The notes below the pieces were generated by a model. It had not been told where the DNA came from, made no database searches, and worked only from the letters and a program-made list of their open reading frames with translations. DNA of 64,000 bases from a bacterium. Lineage in GTDB: Bacteria; Myxococcota_A; UBA9160; UBA6930. The DNA lies in assembly GCA_024228115.1 (NCBI GenBank), contig JAAETT010000135.1, forward strand, positions 1 through 64,000, in the 5' to 3' direction. Shown here piece after piece: positions 23,261 to 31,409 of this stretch; the stretch's first letter is position 1; each line of letters starts with the position of its first letter. The position numbers were made by a program, and so were the translations under genes.

Positions 23261-24526
23261 TCAGGGTTCATCCGCGGGCTCGATGGCGCCAGCCGCCACG
23301 GCCCGCTCGACCTCGTCTGGCGTCATGCCGAGCAGCGAGCCAAAGACGAAATCGTTGTCCTCGCCTACTCCGGCGCCTGCCCTTCCACTGTGCCCTGGCG
23401 TTCCTCTCAAGCCGAGCGGAATGCCGGTGGCCGTCACCACCCCCTTCGCCATGTGCTCGATCTGCTCGAAGAAGTCTCGGGCAGCAAGGTGCGCATCGTG
23501 CCGGGCCAGGTCCTCTACGTTCTGGACCACGCCGGCCGCAACTCCGGCCTCCTGGAGCGCAGTCATCAACTCGTAGTCCTTGCGCACGCGGGTGCGTGCG
23601 GCGATCACGTCGTCCAGCGCCTGGGCATGCTCCATCCGTGCGGCGAGCGACGCGAAGCGCGGCTCGCTCTGCCACTCCGGCTTGCCCAACACGCGGCAGA
23701 GGTGCTCCCATTCGGAGTCCGTCGCAACAGAGATGGCGCACCAGCGATCCTCGCCGCGACACGGGTAGCAGCCATGGGGCGCGGCACTCCGGGAGCGATT
23801 GCCCATCCTCTCCGGTTCCTGGCCCAGGGCGAGATACTCCATCATCACGTGACCGAAGCCGGCCACGGTCGCCTCGTATTGGGAGAGGTTGATGTACTGC
23901 CCTCCGCCCCCCCGACGCCGATGGTCGAGGGCGGCCAGCACGGCGACCAATCCATGCAGGGCGCTGATCGCGTCGGGGTACGCGTACTGGGTCAGCGTGC
24001 ACTCCCGGGAGGGGAATCCGGAGAGTCGGCTCATTCCCGACAGGGCCTCGATGTTAGGCCCCCAGGTCACGTAGCGTCTGCACGGGCCCGTATCGCCAAA
24101 GCCAGACGAACTGAGCATGACGAGCTCGCCATTCCCTTGCTGGAGTTCTTCATAGCCCAGCCCGAGCTTGTCCATGACACCTGCGCTGTAGTTCTCGATC
24201 GCGATGTCGCTGCGAGCTACGAGGCGCTTGGCCAATTCCACAGCGAGAGGCTGGCGGAGATCCAGGGTCACGAAGCGTTTCCCCGCGTTCCAATCGGTGA
24301 ACCAGGGCGACAGCCGCGGCTGGATGCCCAGCTCGCGATCCCAGGGCGGAACGTAGAGCCGCACCACGTCGGGACGTTTCCTGGATTCCACCCGGATCAC
24401 CTCGGCACCGCACCAGGCCAGGAATCGGCCGATCCACGGACCCGCCATGGCGGCGGAGAACTCGACGACGCGCAGACCTGCAAGCGCCTGGCGCGGCTCG
24501 TTCGAGGGTCGATCGCCCTGGGACAT
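23261..24526 (-). CDS. Family III CoA-transferase (CaiB/BaiF), catalytic Asp present
   Basis: The 421-residue CoA-transferase opens with LAGLRVVEFSAAMAGPWIGRFLAWCGAEVIRVE, the family's N-terminal CoA-binding segment. The catalytic aspartate position is occupied in YAYPDAISALHG, and the second domain has PHGCYPCRGEDRWCAISV. Members move CoA between carboxylates without ATP. Its ATG overlaps the stop of the upstream CoA-transferase gene by one base (TGATG), and that neighbour lacks the Asp, suggesting a heteromeric enzyme like benzylsuccinate CoA-transferase BbsEF. It lies just upstream of the molybdenum dehydrogenase operon but is separated by a 118-base gap. Confidence 0.9.
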   Translation of the reverse strand: MSQGDRPSNEPRQALAGLRVVEFSAAMAGPWIGRFLAWCGAEVIRVESRKRPDVVRLYVPPWDRELGIQPRLSPWFTDWNAGKRFVTLDLRQPLAVELAKRLVARSDIAIENYSAGVMDKLGLGYEELQQGNGELVMLSSSGFGDTGPCRRYVTWGPNIEALSGMSRLSGFPSRECTLTQYAYPDAISALHGLVAVLAALDHRRRGGGGQYINLSQYEATVAGFGHVMMEYLALGQEPERMGNRSRSAAPHGCYPCRGEDRWCAISVATDSEWEHLCRVLGKPEWQSEPRFASLAARMEHAQALDDVIAARTRVRKDYELMTALQEAGVAAGVVQNVEDLARHDAHLAARDFFEQIEHMAKGVVTATGIPLGLRGTPGHSGRAGAGVGEDNDFVFGSLLGMTPDEVERAVAAGAIEPADEP

Positions 24527-25749
24527 CAGATCACGCCTCCGGCCTGGAGCGTTCGCAACTTCGCCTCGGAGAGGCCGAGTTCGTCGCAGTAGACCTCCCG
24601 GTTGTGCTGCCCCGGAGACGGGGCTGGGCGGTAGATGCGCCACGGCGTCTCGGAGTGCCGATAGGGCGCGCCCGGATAGGTAAGACGACCCACGGTTGGA
24701 TGGTCGACCTCCTCGAAGAACCCCCGCGAGGCGAGATGGGGATCCTTCGCCACCGCAGCGGCGGAATGAACGGGCGTAACGGCGATGTGCCGGTTCTGTC
24801 CCTCGCGGTAGGCCTCCTCGACGCGGAGTCGCGACATCAGATCCGAAATGAACAAATCCAGGAACTCGCGGTAGGGCAACCGATTCGAAGAAGGCCCCTC
24901 GAACATCGGATCGAGGATCTCCTCGTTGCCGGTCACCTCGTGGACCCACTCCGCCAGGGCGGTCCAGTGCAGCGGTCGATTCACCATCAGGTAGATGCTT
25001 CCGTCCCTGCACGGATAGGCACCGGAGGGGACCGAGGCGAACAGGCCGGTTCCCTGGCGCTTGGAGACGATCCCGTCGTCGAGCCACTTCCCGACGCCGC
25101 AAATGTGCGAGACCGAGGCGACCACCTCCTGTACGGAGATGTCGACGTGCTGCCCCTCGCCGCGCCCCGAACTAGCGAGCAGGGCAATCAAGCTGCTGGC
25201 CGCCGCCACAGTGGCCGCCGCCACGTGCGCCTGGCTGCCAGCCATGCGCACCGGCGGATCTGCCTCCTCTCCGGTGACATGCATCGCCCCGCCCTGGGCG
25301 CTGGCCACGAGATCCGAGGAGCGGAAGCCCCGATGCGGGCCCGTCTGCCCGAACCCGGAGATCGAAGTGAGGACCAGGCGGGCATTCGCCTGGCGGAGGT
25401 TCTCATAGCCCAGCCCCAGACCCTCGAGGGTGCCCGGCGCGAGGGTCTCGATGACGAGATCCGCGCTGCTCGCGAGCTTCTCGAAGAGCGCACGTCCCTC
25501 CGGCTGCTGCAGGTCCAGCGCCACACCGCGTTTGCTGGTGTTCATGTAGAGGAAGGAGAGGCTCTCCTCGCGACCGGACCCGGCCTGGATCCGGGGAGGC
25601 GTGCCTCGACTCGGGTCGCCGCCGGGGGGCTCCAACTTGATGACGTCAGCGCCCAGATCCGCCAGCAGCTTTCCGCAGTAGGCGCCCTCTTCGCCGGCGA
25701 GTTCCAGGACTCGCCGCCCGCTCAGCGCGCCGTTGGGCCCGCTCGGCAT
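24526..25749 (-). CDS. Family III CoA-transferase homologue lacking the catalytic Asp
   Basis: The 407-residue CaiB/BaiF-family protein begins LSGRRVLELAGEEGAYCGKLLADLGADVIKLEPPGGD. At the catalytic position the sequence reads MAGSQAHVAAATVAA, giving His where active members have Asp. It is translationally coupled to the Asp-containing paralogue at 23261, so the two may form a heterodimer with one catalytic chain. The ATG at 25749 is preceded by GGGGGAA; a start 14 codons upstream is possible. It is divergent from the TetR gene at 25835, sharing an 85-base intergenic region that contains the operator described there. Confidence 0.87.
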   Translation of the reverse strand: MPSGPNGALSGRRVLELAGEEGAYCGKLLADLGADVIKLEPPGGDPSRGTPPRIQAGSGREESLSFLYMNTSKRGVALDLQQPEGRALFEKLASSADLVIETLAPGTLEGLGLGYENLRQANARLVLTSISGFGQTGPHRGFRSSDLVASAQGGAMHVTGEEADPPVRMAGSQAHVAAATVAAASSLIALLASSGRGEGQHVDISVQEVVASVSHICGVGKWLDDGIVSKRQGTGLFASVPSGAYPCRDGSIYLMVNRPLHWTALAEWVHEVTGNEEILDPMFEGPSSNRLPYREFLDLFISDLMSRLRVEEAYREGQNRHIAVTPVHSAAAVAKDPHLASRGFFEEVDHPTVGRLTYPGAPYRHSETPWRIYRPAPSPGQHNREVYCDELGLSEAKLRTLQAGGVI

Positions 25750-25800
25750 GAATTCCCCCTGACCTTCGAAGCTCCTCGTCTCGCCGCACAACGACCGGCC

Positions 25801-25831
25801 TTGACGTATCCTAACTCAAGAGTAAGCTACT
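25801..25831 (+). promoter_or_regulatory. Promoter with embedded inverted-repeat operator, shared with 57392-57422
   Basis: TTGACG (-35) is followed by a 16-base spacer and TAAGCT (-10). Between and across them lies CTAACTC, two bases (AA), then GAGTAAGCTACT at 25811-25831. ACTC and GAGT form the core dyad. The same arrangement, 19 of 21 bases identical, occurs on the minus strand at 57392-57412 with its own TTGAC box at the same distance. The -10 ends only 6 bases before the TetR ATG. Confidence 0.65.
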
Positions 25832-25834
25832 AGC

Positions 25835-26503
25835 ATGAGAGTCAGCTCCCCCGCTGCTCCCCGCCGCACCGCCCAGGTCACCGAAGAGACCCGGGGTCTG
25901 ATCTTGGCGGCAGCGGAGGCCGAGTTCGCCGGCAGCGGTTTTGCGGCAGCGCGCCTGGCGGATATCGCGGAGCGCGTCGGGATCACCCGCGCGGCCATCA
26001 TCTACCACTTCCGCGACAAGAGAGCACTCTACGACGCCGTCCTCGAGGCGGCCTTCGGGCCCCTCACCGAGCAGATCCAGGCGTCCGTGAGCGTGCCAGG
26101 CTCCAACGCCGAGCGGATCGAGCGGGTCATCCAGGCGTGGTTCGAGTGCGCTGCAGAGCGCCCCACGTTGGGTCGGCTGTTCATACGGGAGGTCGCTTCG
26201 GCGGAGGATACGCTGCGCCCCGAGGTCGATCGCCTGGCGGCGCCCATGTACGCGGCCTTCCTGGACGCCATCGAGCAGGGGCAGCGCGACGGCGAGTTCC
26301 GCCCGATCAGCGCCGTCCATGTCGCGAACATCCTTTCGGGCGCCGCGATCTGGCTGACCAGCGGAGCGCACCTGACAGGTGGACAAGAAACCGAACCCCC
26401 CGCCGAACGCCTCGCGCAATATCGGGACGAGTTGGCAGGCGTCGCACGTCACCTGCTGGGAATCCAGCCGCATGACGGGCAAGGCGAAAACGATCACGAG
26501 TGA
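25835..26503 (+). CDS. TetR/AcrR family regulator, candidate island-wide repressor
   Basis: The 222-residue TetR protein has its helix-turn-helix at about residues 24-66 (ILAAAEAEFAGSGFAAARLADIAERVGITRAAIIYHFRDKRALY). Its promoter overlaps a dyad operator that recurs before the coxG/CoA-transferase operon at 57355. No ribosome binding site precedes the ATG and the -10 is 6 bases away, so the mRNA is probably leaderless. It heads the plus-strand catabolic run (KstD-like, LLM, etfBA, thiolase) and is divergent from the CoA-transferase pair. Inference: it binds the shared operator and responds to a pathway CoA ester or steroid. Confidence 0.9.
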   Translation: MRVSSPAAPRRTAQVTEETRGLILAAAEAEFAGSGFAAARLADIAERVGITRAAIIYHFRDKRALYDAVLEAAFGPLTEQIQASVSVPGSNAERIERVIQAWFECAAERPTLGRLFIREVASAEDTLRPEVDRLAAPMYAAFLDAIEQGQRDGEFRPISAVHVANILSGAAIWLTSGAHLTGGQETEPPAERLAQYRDELAGVARHLLGIQPHDGQGENDHE

Positions 26504-26553
26504 TCCGCTCCCGGGGCGGCGAGCTCCGGAAGGGACATGGGACGAACGAGGTC

Positions 26554-28260
26554 ATGATGGAAGCCAGATCGACGAGCTTTGATCACACTGTCGACGTCCT
26601 GGTCATCGGCTCAGGTGCCGGGGCCATGACGGCGGCTCTGCGGGCTCACGACCAGGGGGCCAACGCGCTCCTGATCGAGAAGACCGACCGCTACGGCGGC
26701 TCTTCCGCGATGTCGTCCTGCCTGCTGTGGATCCCGAACAACCACCTGATGGCGGACGCCGGTGTTCCGGATACCCGAGAGGAGGCCTGGAGCTACCTGA
26801 AGGGCACGACCGCCGGTGCTGTTTCCGACGATCGACTGAACGCCTACCTGGACAATGGCCCCGAAGCACTCAAGTACCTCGTCGATCGAACGCGCGCGAA
26901 GTTCATCTCCCTGCCCGAATACTGCGACTACTATCCCCGGGTTCCGGGTAGCAAGCCGGGCGGGCGCTCGGTCGAACCGGAGCACTTCGACGCCCGCCAG
27001 CTGGGCGAAGATTTCGTCAACATGCGCAACCAGAACCCGCAGATGCAGATCTTGGGACGTCTCGGGATGACGGCCGTCGAGGCGCGCATGACCATGACCG
27101 GACAGCCGGGCGGAATGATGCTCTTCGCGAAGCTCATCCTCAAGTACCTCACGGACTTCCGCTGGCGCCTGCGATCTCCGCGTGACCGGAATCCGTCGGG
27201 TGGCAACGCGCTGATCGGGATGCTTCGCCTCTCGCTGATGGATCGGGACATCCCGCTCTGGCTGAAGACGCCCGCACGCGAGCTGATCGTCGAAGATGGA
27301 CGCGTGACAGGCGTCGTTGTGGAAAAGGACGGCCAGCAGACCCGCATCGGAGCGACCCGCGGCGTGATCCTCGGCGCGGGTGGCTTCGAGGGCAACCAGG
27401 CCATGCGCGAGAAGTACCTGCCGGGTCCCACCCGCAAGGAGTGGACCTGCGGCAACCCGCATAACACCGGGGACGCGATCGAGATGGGCAGGAAGATTGG
27501 CGCCGGAGTCGACCTGATGGACGACGCCTGGTGGGGGCCGACCACCGTCGTCCCTGGCGAGGATCTGGCGCGTTTTCTCGTGATCGAGAAGTCCCTGCCC
27601 GGAAGCATCCTGGTGGACAAGGCGGGCCGCCGGTTCACGAACGAAGCGGCCCCCTACCTCGACATCGTGAATGCCATGTACGAAAAGGACAGCCCCGAAT
27701 CCCCCTGCGTACCGGCCTATTTCGTGTTCGACGCCACCTATCGGAAGAACTACATCTGTGGCCCGCTCTTGCAGGGCTCCGCACACCCGGACTGGATGGC
27801 ACGCAAGCTCTTCGAAAATGGCTACCTCAAGAAGGCAAAGACGCTCGATGATCTCGCAGCGCAGCTCGGTGTGAACGCCGAGGGGCTCAAGGAGTCCGTG
27901 GCGAGGAACAACGAGTACGCCCGCACGGGGGAGGATCCCGAGTTCGGCCGCGGCGAAACGATCTACGACCGCTACTACGGCGATGCCAAGGTCGAGCCGA
28001 ACCCGTGCATCGGTCCGATCGAGAAAGGCCCCTTCTACGCGATCGAAGCCTTCCCCGGCGAACTCGGCACGAAGGGTGGACTCACGGTCGACGCTCGGGC
28101 ACGCGTGCTCACCGAGGCGGGGGACGTGATCCCGGGGCTCTACGCGATTGGCAACTGCTCGTCATCCATGATGGGCCGCAGCTATCCCGGAGCTGGTGCC
28201 ACGATCGGGCCGGCGACCACCTTCGGATACATCGCCGCCACCGATGCGACGGAGGACTGA
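26554..28260 (+). CDS. kstD: 3-ketosteroid delta1-dehydrogenase-like FAD oxidoreductase
   Basis: The 568-residue flavoprotein has a GSGAGAMTAALRAHDQG dinucleotide-binding motif (residues 19-35) ending in IEK, then GGSSAMSSCLLWIPNN, characteristic of KstD. Near the C-terminus lie KGPFYAIEAFPGELGTKGG (candidate catalytic Tyr495) and GNCSSSMMGRSYPGAGATIGPATTFGY, the KstD-type closing FAD motif. KstD enzymes introduce the C1-C2 double bond into 3-ketosteroid ring A. Other FAD dehydrogenases of the fumarate reductase superfamily are an alternative, but length and motifs favour KstD. The start is one of two adjacent ATGs at 26554/26557. The next gene begins two bases after its stop. Confidence 0.85.
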   Translation: MMEARSTSFDHTVDVLVIGSGAGAMTAALRAHDQGANALLIEKTDRYGGSSAMSSCLLWIPNNHLMADAGVPDTREEAWSYLKGTTAGAVSDDRLNAYLDNGPEALKYLVDRTRAKFISLPEYCDYYPRVPGSKPGGRSVEPEHFDARQLGEDFVNMRNQNPQMQILGRLGMTAVEARMTMTGQPGGMMLFAKLILKYLTDFRWRLRSPRDRNPSGGNALIGMLRLSLMDRDIPLWLKTPARELIVEDGRVTGVVVEKDGQQTRIGATRGVILGAGGFEGNQAMREKYLPGPTRKEWTCGNPHNTGDAIEMGRKIGAGVDLMDDAWWGPTTVVPGEDLARFLVIEKSLPGSILVDKAGRRFTNEAAPYLDIVNAMYEKDSPESPCVPAYFVFDATYRKNYICGPLLQGSAHPDWMARKLFENGYLKKAKTLDDLAAQLGVNAEGLKESVARNNEYARTGEDPEFGRGETIYDRYYGDAKVEPNPCIGPIEKGPFYAIEAFPGELGTKGGLTVDARARVLTEAGDVIPGLYAIGNCSSSMMGRSYPGAGATIGPATTFGYIAATDATED

Positions 28261-28262
28261 GC

Positions 28263-29330
28263 GTGGCCTTCCGCGTCCAGACCGTGATTCTGGGGCCCGA
28301 CACCGACCAGTACGCCGGTGATGGCCAGGGGATGACCGACATCCGGGGCATCGCGGCAGCGGCCCGCCGATGCGAAGAACTGGGCTTCGACGGCTTGACT
28401 GCGCCGGAGGCCGGCCATGACCCTTTTCTTCCGTTGGTCGTCGCGGCGGAGCACACCGAGAACATCCAACTCGGCACCAACGTCGCCATCGCCTTTCCGC
28501 GCAGCCCCATGGTGACGGCACAGCTCGCCTGGGACCTGCAGAACCTCTCCGGCGGGCGCTTCCAACTCGGGCTGGGCACCCAGGTGAAGGGCCACGTCGA
28601 GCGGCGCTACGCGTCGAACTGGACCGAGGCCCCCGGCCCTCGTCTACGCGAGTACCTGCTCTGCGTGAAGGCGATGTTCGAGACTTTCCAGACCGGCGCC
28701 AAACCCGATTTCGAGGGCGAGCATTACCGCTTCTCGCTGATGAACCCCTTCTTCAACCCGGGCCCGATCGAGCATCCAAACGTCCCGATCCACCTGGCCG
28801 CCGTCAATCCCTACATGGCTCGCCTCGCGGGTGAATTGGGCGACGGCCTGCGTCTTCACCCCATTGCCACCTTCCGCTACACGCGGGAGGTCGTCCTGCC
28901 GGCGATCGAGGACGGTGCCAGGAAAGCCGGTCGTAAGCCTTCCGAGATCGACCTGATCGGGGCGCCCTTCCTTGCGATCGCCAACGACGCGGCCGGCGTC
29001 GAGGCGGCCAAGCAGGCACTCAAGCAACACATCGCCTTCTATGCCTCCACGCCTACCTACCACGCCGTACTCGAATTCCACGGCTGGGAGGGCGTCGGCC
29101 AGGAGCTCCACCGGCTGTCCCGAGCTGGCGGGTGGAAGGAAATGCCGAACCAGATCACCGACGAAATGCTCGAGGAGTGGGCCATCGTTGGCACGCGCGA
29201 CGAGTTGGTGCCCCGGATTCGAGAGCGCTGCTCCGACATCTTCTCGACCGTCCTGCTGGATCTCTCGGCCGAGCTGCGGCGGGATGAGGCCTGGCTCAAA
29301 GAAACCATCGCGGCACTGCATCAGGCGTAG
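28263..29330 (+). CDS. LLM class (luciferase-like) F420-type oxidoreductase
   Basis: The 355-residue protein has the bacterial luciferase-like TIM-barrel pattern: LGFDGLTAPEAGHDPFLPLVVAAEHT, IQLGTNVAIAFPRSPMVTA, LSGGRFQLGLGTQVKGH and NPYMARLAGELGDGLRLHP. It fits the F420-dependent subgroup better than FMN monooxygenases, although the cofactor cannot be proven from sequence. It starts at GTG 28263, two bases after the KstD-like gene, so they are co-translated. A role in hydride transfer to or from a ring or side-chain intermediate is plausible; the substrate is unknown. Confidence 0.87.
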   Translation: MAFRVQTVILGPDTDQYAGDGQGMTDIRGIAAAARRCEELGFDGLTAPEAGHDPFLPLVVAAEHTENIQLGTNVAIAFPRSPMVTAQLAWDLQNLSGGRFQLGLGTQVKGHVERRYASNWTEAPGPRLREYLLCVKAMFETFQTGAKPDFEGEHYRFSLMNPFFNPGPIEHPNVPIHLAAVNPYMARLAGELGDGLRLHPIATFRYTREVVLPAIEDGARKAGRKPSEIDLIGAPFLAIANDAAGVEAAKQALKQHIAFYASTPTYHAVLEFHGWEGVGQELHRLSRAGGWKEMPNQITDEMLEEWAIVGTRDELVPRIRERCSDIFSTVLLDLSAELRRDEAWLKETIAALHQA

Positions 29331-29364
29331 ACGGCGTGACATCGCAACAGAAAAGGCGAACACC

Positions 29365-30189
29365 ATGACATCCGAGGATCACCTCCTCTTCGAAGTCGAC
29401 GAGGGCGTCGGCATCGTCACCTTGAATCGTCCGGAGCGCTTGAACGCCATCAGCTGGGAGCTGGGCCGGGATCTCGTCGAACTCTTCCGTGAGGTGCGGC
29501 ATCGCGACGACGTGCGGGTCCTGGTGCTGACCGGCGCCGGCAGAGCCTTCTCATCCGGCGGCGACGCAGAGTGGATCAGCGGCGGATCGGAGGATCGCGG
29601 CCTGCCGGGGCTCTCGGATCTTCCGCTGGAGCGCTATCAGCGCAAGACGCCCGCCGGCCCGCTGGGAGAATTCACCCGTATGATCGTCGAAGTAGACAAG
29701 CCGGTGATCGCGGCTTGCTCGGGCCCTGTCATTGGCGCCGGCCTCGCCTTCGCTCTCGCCTGCGACCGCCGCATCGCGGACACCACCACACGCTGGTGCG
29801 CTGCCATGGTTCGGCTCGGCTTCGCCCCGGACTGCGGCATCACCTACTTCCTTCCGCGCGTCACGCGATTGTCCACGGCGCTCATGATGGTCGAGACAGG
29901 CCGGAGCCTGAAGGCCGAAGAGGCGCACCGCGAAGGCCTCATCGACGAGCTCGTCGAGGAGGGACAGGCGCTACCGAAGGCCCTCGAGTACGCGAAGACG
30001 CTCGCCGAAGGGCCGAGCGTCGCCATCGACCTCGCGCGCCGCTTCATCCACAAGTCCCTCAACTCGACACTGGACGAGATGATCGACTACGAGGCCGTGG
30101 CCGCGACCATGTCCGCGCACACAGCCGACGCGCGGGAGGGCACGAGTGCCTTTCTGGAGAAGCGCAAGGCGAAATTCAAGGGCTACTAG
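29365..30189 (+). CDS. Enoyl-CoA hydratase/isomerase family protein
   Basis: This 274-residue crotonase has the oxyanion-hole segments GAGRAFSSGGDAEWI (about residue 60) and CSGPVIGAGLAFALACDRRI (about residue 117). It ends REGTSAFLEKRKAKFKGY, typical of the family. The glutamates of a classical hydratase are not both obvious: the second segment runs LGFAPDCGITYFL, which may indicate an isomerase or hydrolase variant. It lies 34 bases after the LLM gene in the plus-strand run and probably acts on a beta-oxidation intermediate. Confidence 0.9.
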   Translation: MTSEDHLLFEVDEGVGIVTLNRPERLNAISWELGRDLVELFREVRHRDDVRVLVLTGAGRAFSSGGDAEWISGGSEDRGLPGLSDLPLERYQRKTPAGPLGEFTRMIVEVDKPVIAACSGPVIGAGLAFALACDRRIADTTTRWCAAMVRLGFAPDCGITYFLPRVTRLSTALMMVETGRSLKAEEAHREGLIDELVEEGQALPKALEYAKTLAEGPSVAIDLARRFIHKSLNSTLDEMIDYEAVAATMSAHTADAREGTSAFLEKRKAKFKGY

Positions 30190-30216
30190 CGGCGCGTCGG
30201 AGAGCCCGGCGCGCGA

Positions 30217-30540
30217 ATGGAGAGGACGAGAACATTGGCGATGCCTACGAGTCACGGCGTAGAACCGTCGCTTGCGGGGGCACGTGCGGAATGCGACGGC
30301 GGCGGAATGATTCCGGGCACGCGCTACGCCGGCCGGGAGGAATTCGCAGGAAGCCTCACCGGCGAGTACGTCGACCACGGCGATCCGCCCTGGCGTTGGT
30401 ATCTCCTGACCGACCTCTCACACAAGCCGCCCGACTACCCGGCGGATGCGGTGTGGTGCGAATCCGAAAGCCTGTTTCTAATCGACGCGGAGGGCAGGAC
30501 CCTGCCGGACTGCCTCCCGGGCGGACAAAGGAAGAAGTGA
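30217..30540 (+). CDS. Small hypothetical protein between enoyl-CoA hydratase and etfB
   Basis: The 107-codon frame ends one base before the etfB ATG. The product has a Trp-rich centre (GDPPWRWYLLTDLSHKPPDYP, VWCESESLF) and a basic tail. I do not recognise a family and see no signal peptide or membrane span. Tight packing against etfB and the same direction favour a real gene. Against it are a weak ribosome binding site and competing start codons (ATG 30241). If not real, 30190-30541 is a 352-base gap with no other gene. Confidence 0.4.
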   Translation: MERTRTLAMPTSHGVEPSLAGARAECDGGGMIPGTRYAGREEFAGSLTGEYVDHGDPPWRWYLLTDLSHKPPDYPADAVWCESESLFLIDAEGRTLPDCLPGGQRKK

Positions 30541-30541
30541 G

Positions 30542-31357
30542 ATGCGAATCGTCGTCTGCGTGAAGGAAGTACTCGACCCCGATGCGGTCAACAACTACGC
30601 CCTGGCCGGGCGCCTCGAGATCGGTGAGGACGGAAAGTCCCTGACCCAGACCACGATTCCGCGTCTGATGAACGGTTTCGACGAGCAAGCACTGGAGGCC
30701 GCGCTCCGACTGCGCGACGCCGGCGCCGAATGTCGCATCGGTGCGGTCTCGGCAGGCCCGGATTCCACGACCATCCTGAAGCACGCCGCAGCCCTTGGGG
30801 TCGACGAGATCGCCTCCCTCCCGATGGAAGAGCCCTCGCCCGACTACCATGTCGTCGCAGCGTTGCTGGCCGCCTATGTTCGCTCGAGCGGCGATGCGGA
30901 CCTCGTCCTTTGCGGAAGACAGGCCTCCGACGATGATCAGGGCGTGGTACCCGCTCTGATCTGCGAAGCCCTCGGGATGCCGCTCGTGACCAACGCGCGT
31001 GCAATCGAGCTCGCACCGGCGTCCGACGAACCCACGCTTCGGATCACCCGGGTCACCCCGGACGGTGACGAAGTCGTCGAGGTGTCCTGCCCGGCCGTCG
31101 TCACCGTGAGCAACGAGCTCGGAGAGCCGCGCTACCCGACGGCGGCCAAGAAGATGGCGGCGCGGCGGATGAAGCCCGAGATCATCACAGCGGAAGGTCT
31201 CTCCCTCTCCCCGGAGGCGCTCCAACCCCGGGTCGCGGCCCAGCGCCAGTTCGTCCCGACCGTCTCTGGCGACTGCGAGTTCCTGCCGGGCGAGACACCA
31301 GCCGCGCTGGCCGAAGCCCTGATCGCGCGCCTGCGACAGGAGAGCGTGATCAGCTGA
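30542..31357 (+). CDS. etfB: Electron transfer flavoprotein beta subunit
   Basis: The 271-residue ETF beta subunit starts MRIVVCVKEVLDPDAV and contains the diagnostic GRQASDDDQGVVPALICEALG, followed by PAVVTVSNELGEPRYPT. Together with EtfA it carries electrons from acyl-CoA dehydrogenases and similar flavoenzymes to a membrane quinone reductase. The ribosome binding site (AGGAAG) lies inside the end of the preceding small frame. EtfA follows after a 52-base gap. The membrane iron-sulfur protein at 57563 is a likely electron acceptor. Confidence 0.95.
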   Translation: MRIVVCVKEVLDPDAVNNYALAGRLEIGEDGKSLTQTTIPRLMNGFDEQALEAALRLRDAGAECRIGAVSAGPDSTTILKHAAALGVDEIASLPMEEPSPDYHVVAALLAAYVRSSGDADLVLCGRQASDDDQGVVPALICEALGMPLVTNARAIELAPASDEPTLRITRVTPDGDEVVEVSCPAVVTVSNELGEPRYPTAAKKMAARRMKPEIITAEGLSLSPEALQPRVAAQRQFVPTVSGDCEFLPGETPAALAEALIARLRQESVIS

Positions 31358-31409
31358 CGCGCGGGAACCCGAAGCAAAACGACAGCAAGCCAAGGAAGAG
31401 AAGAAGGTC

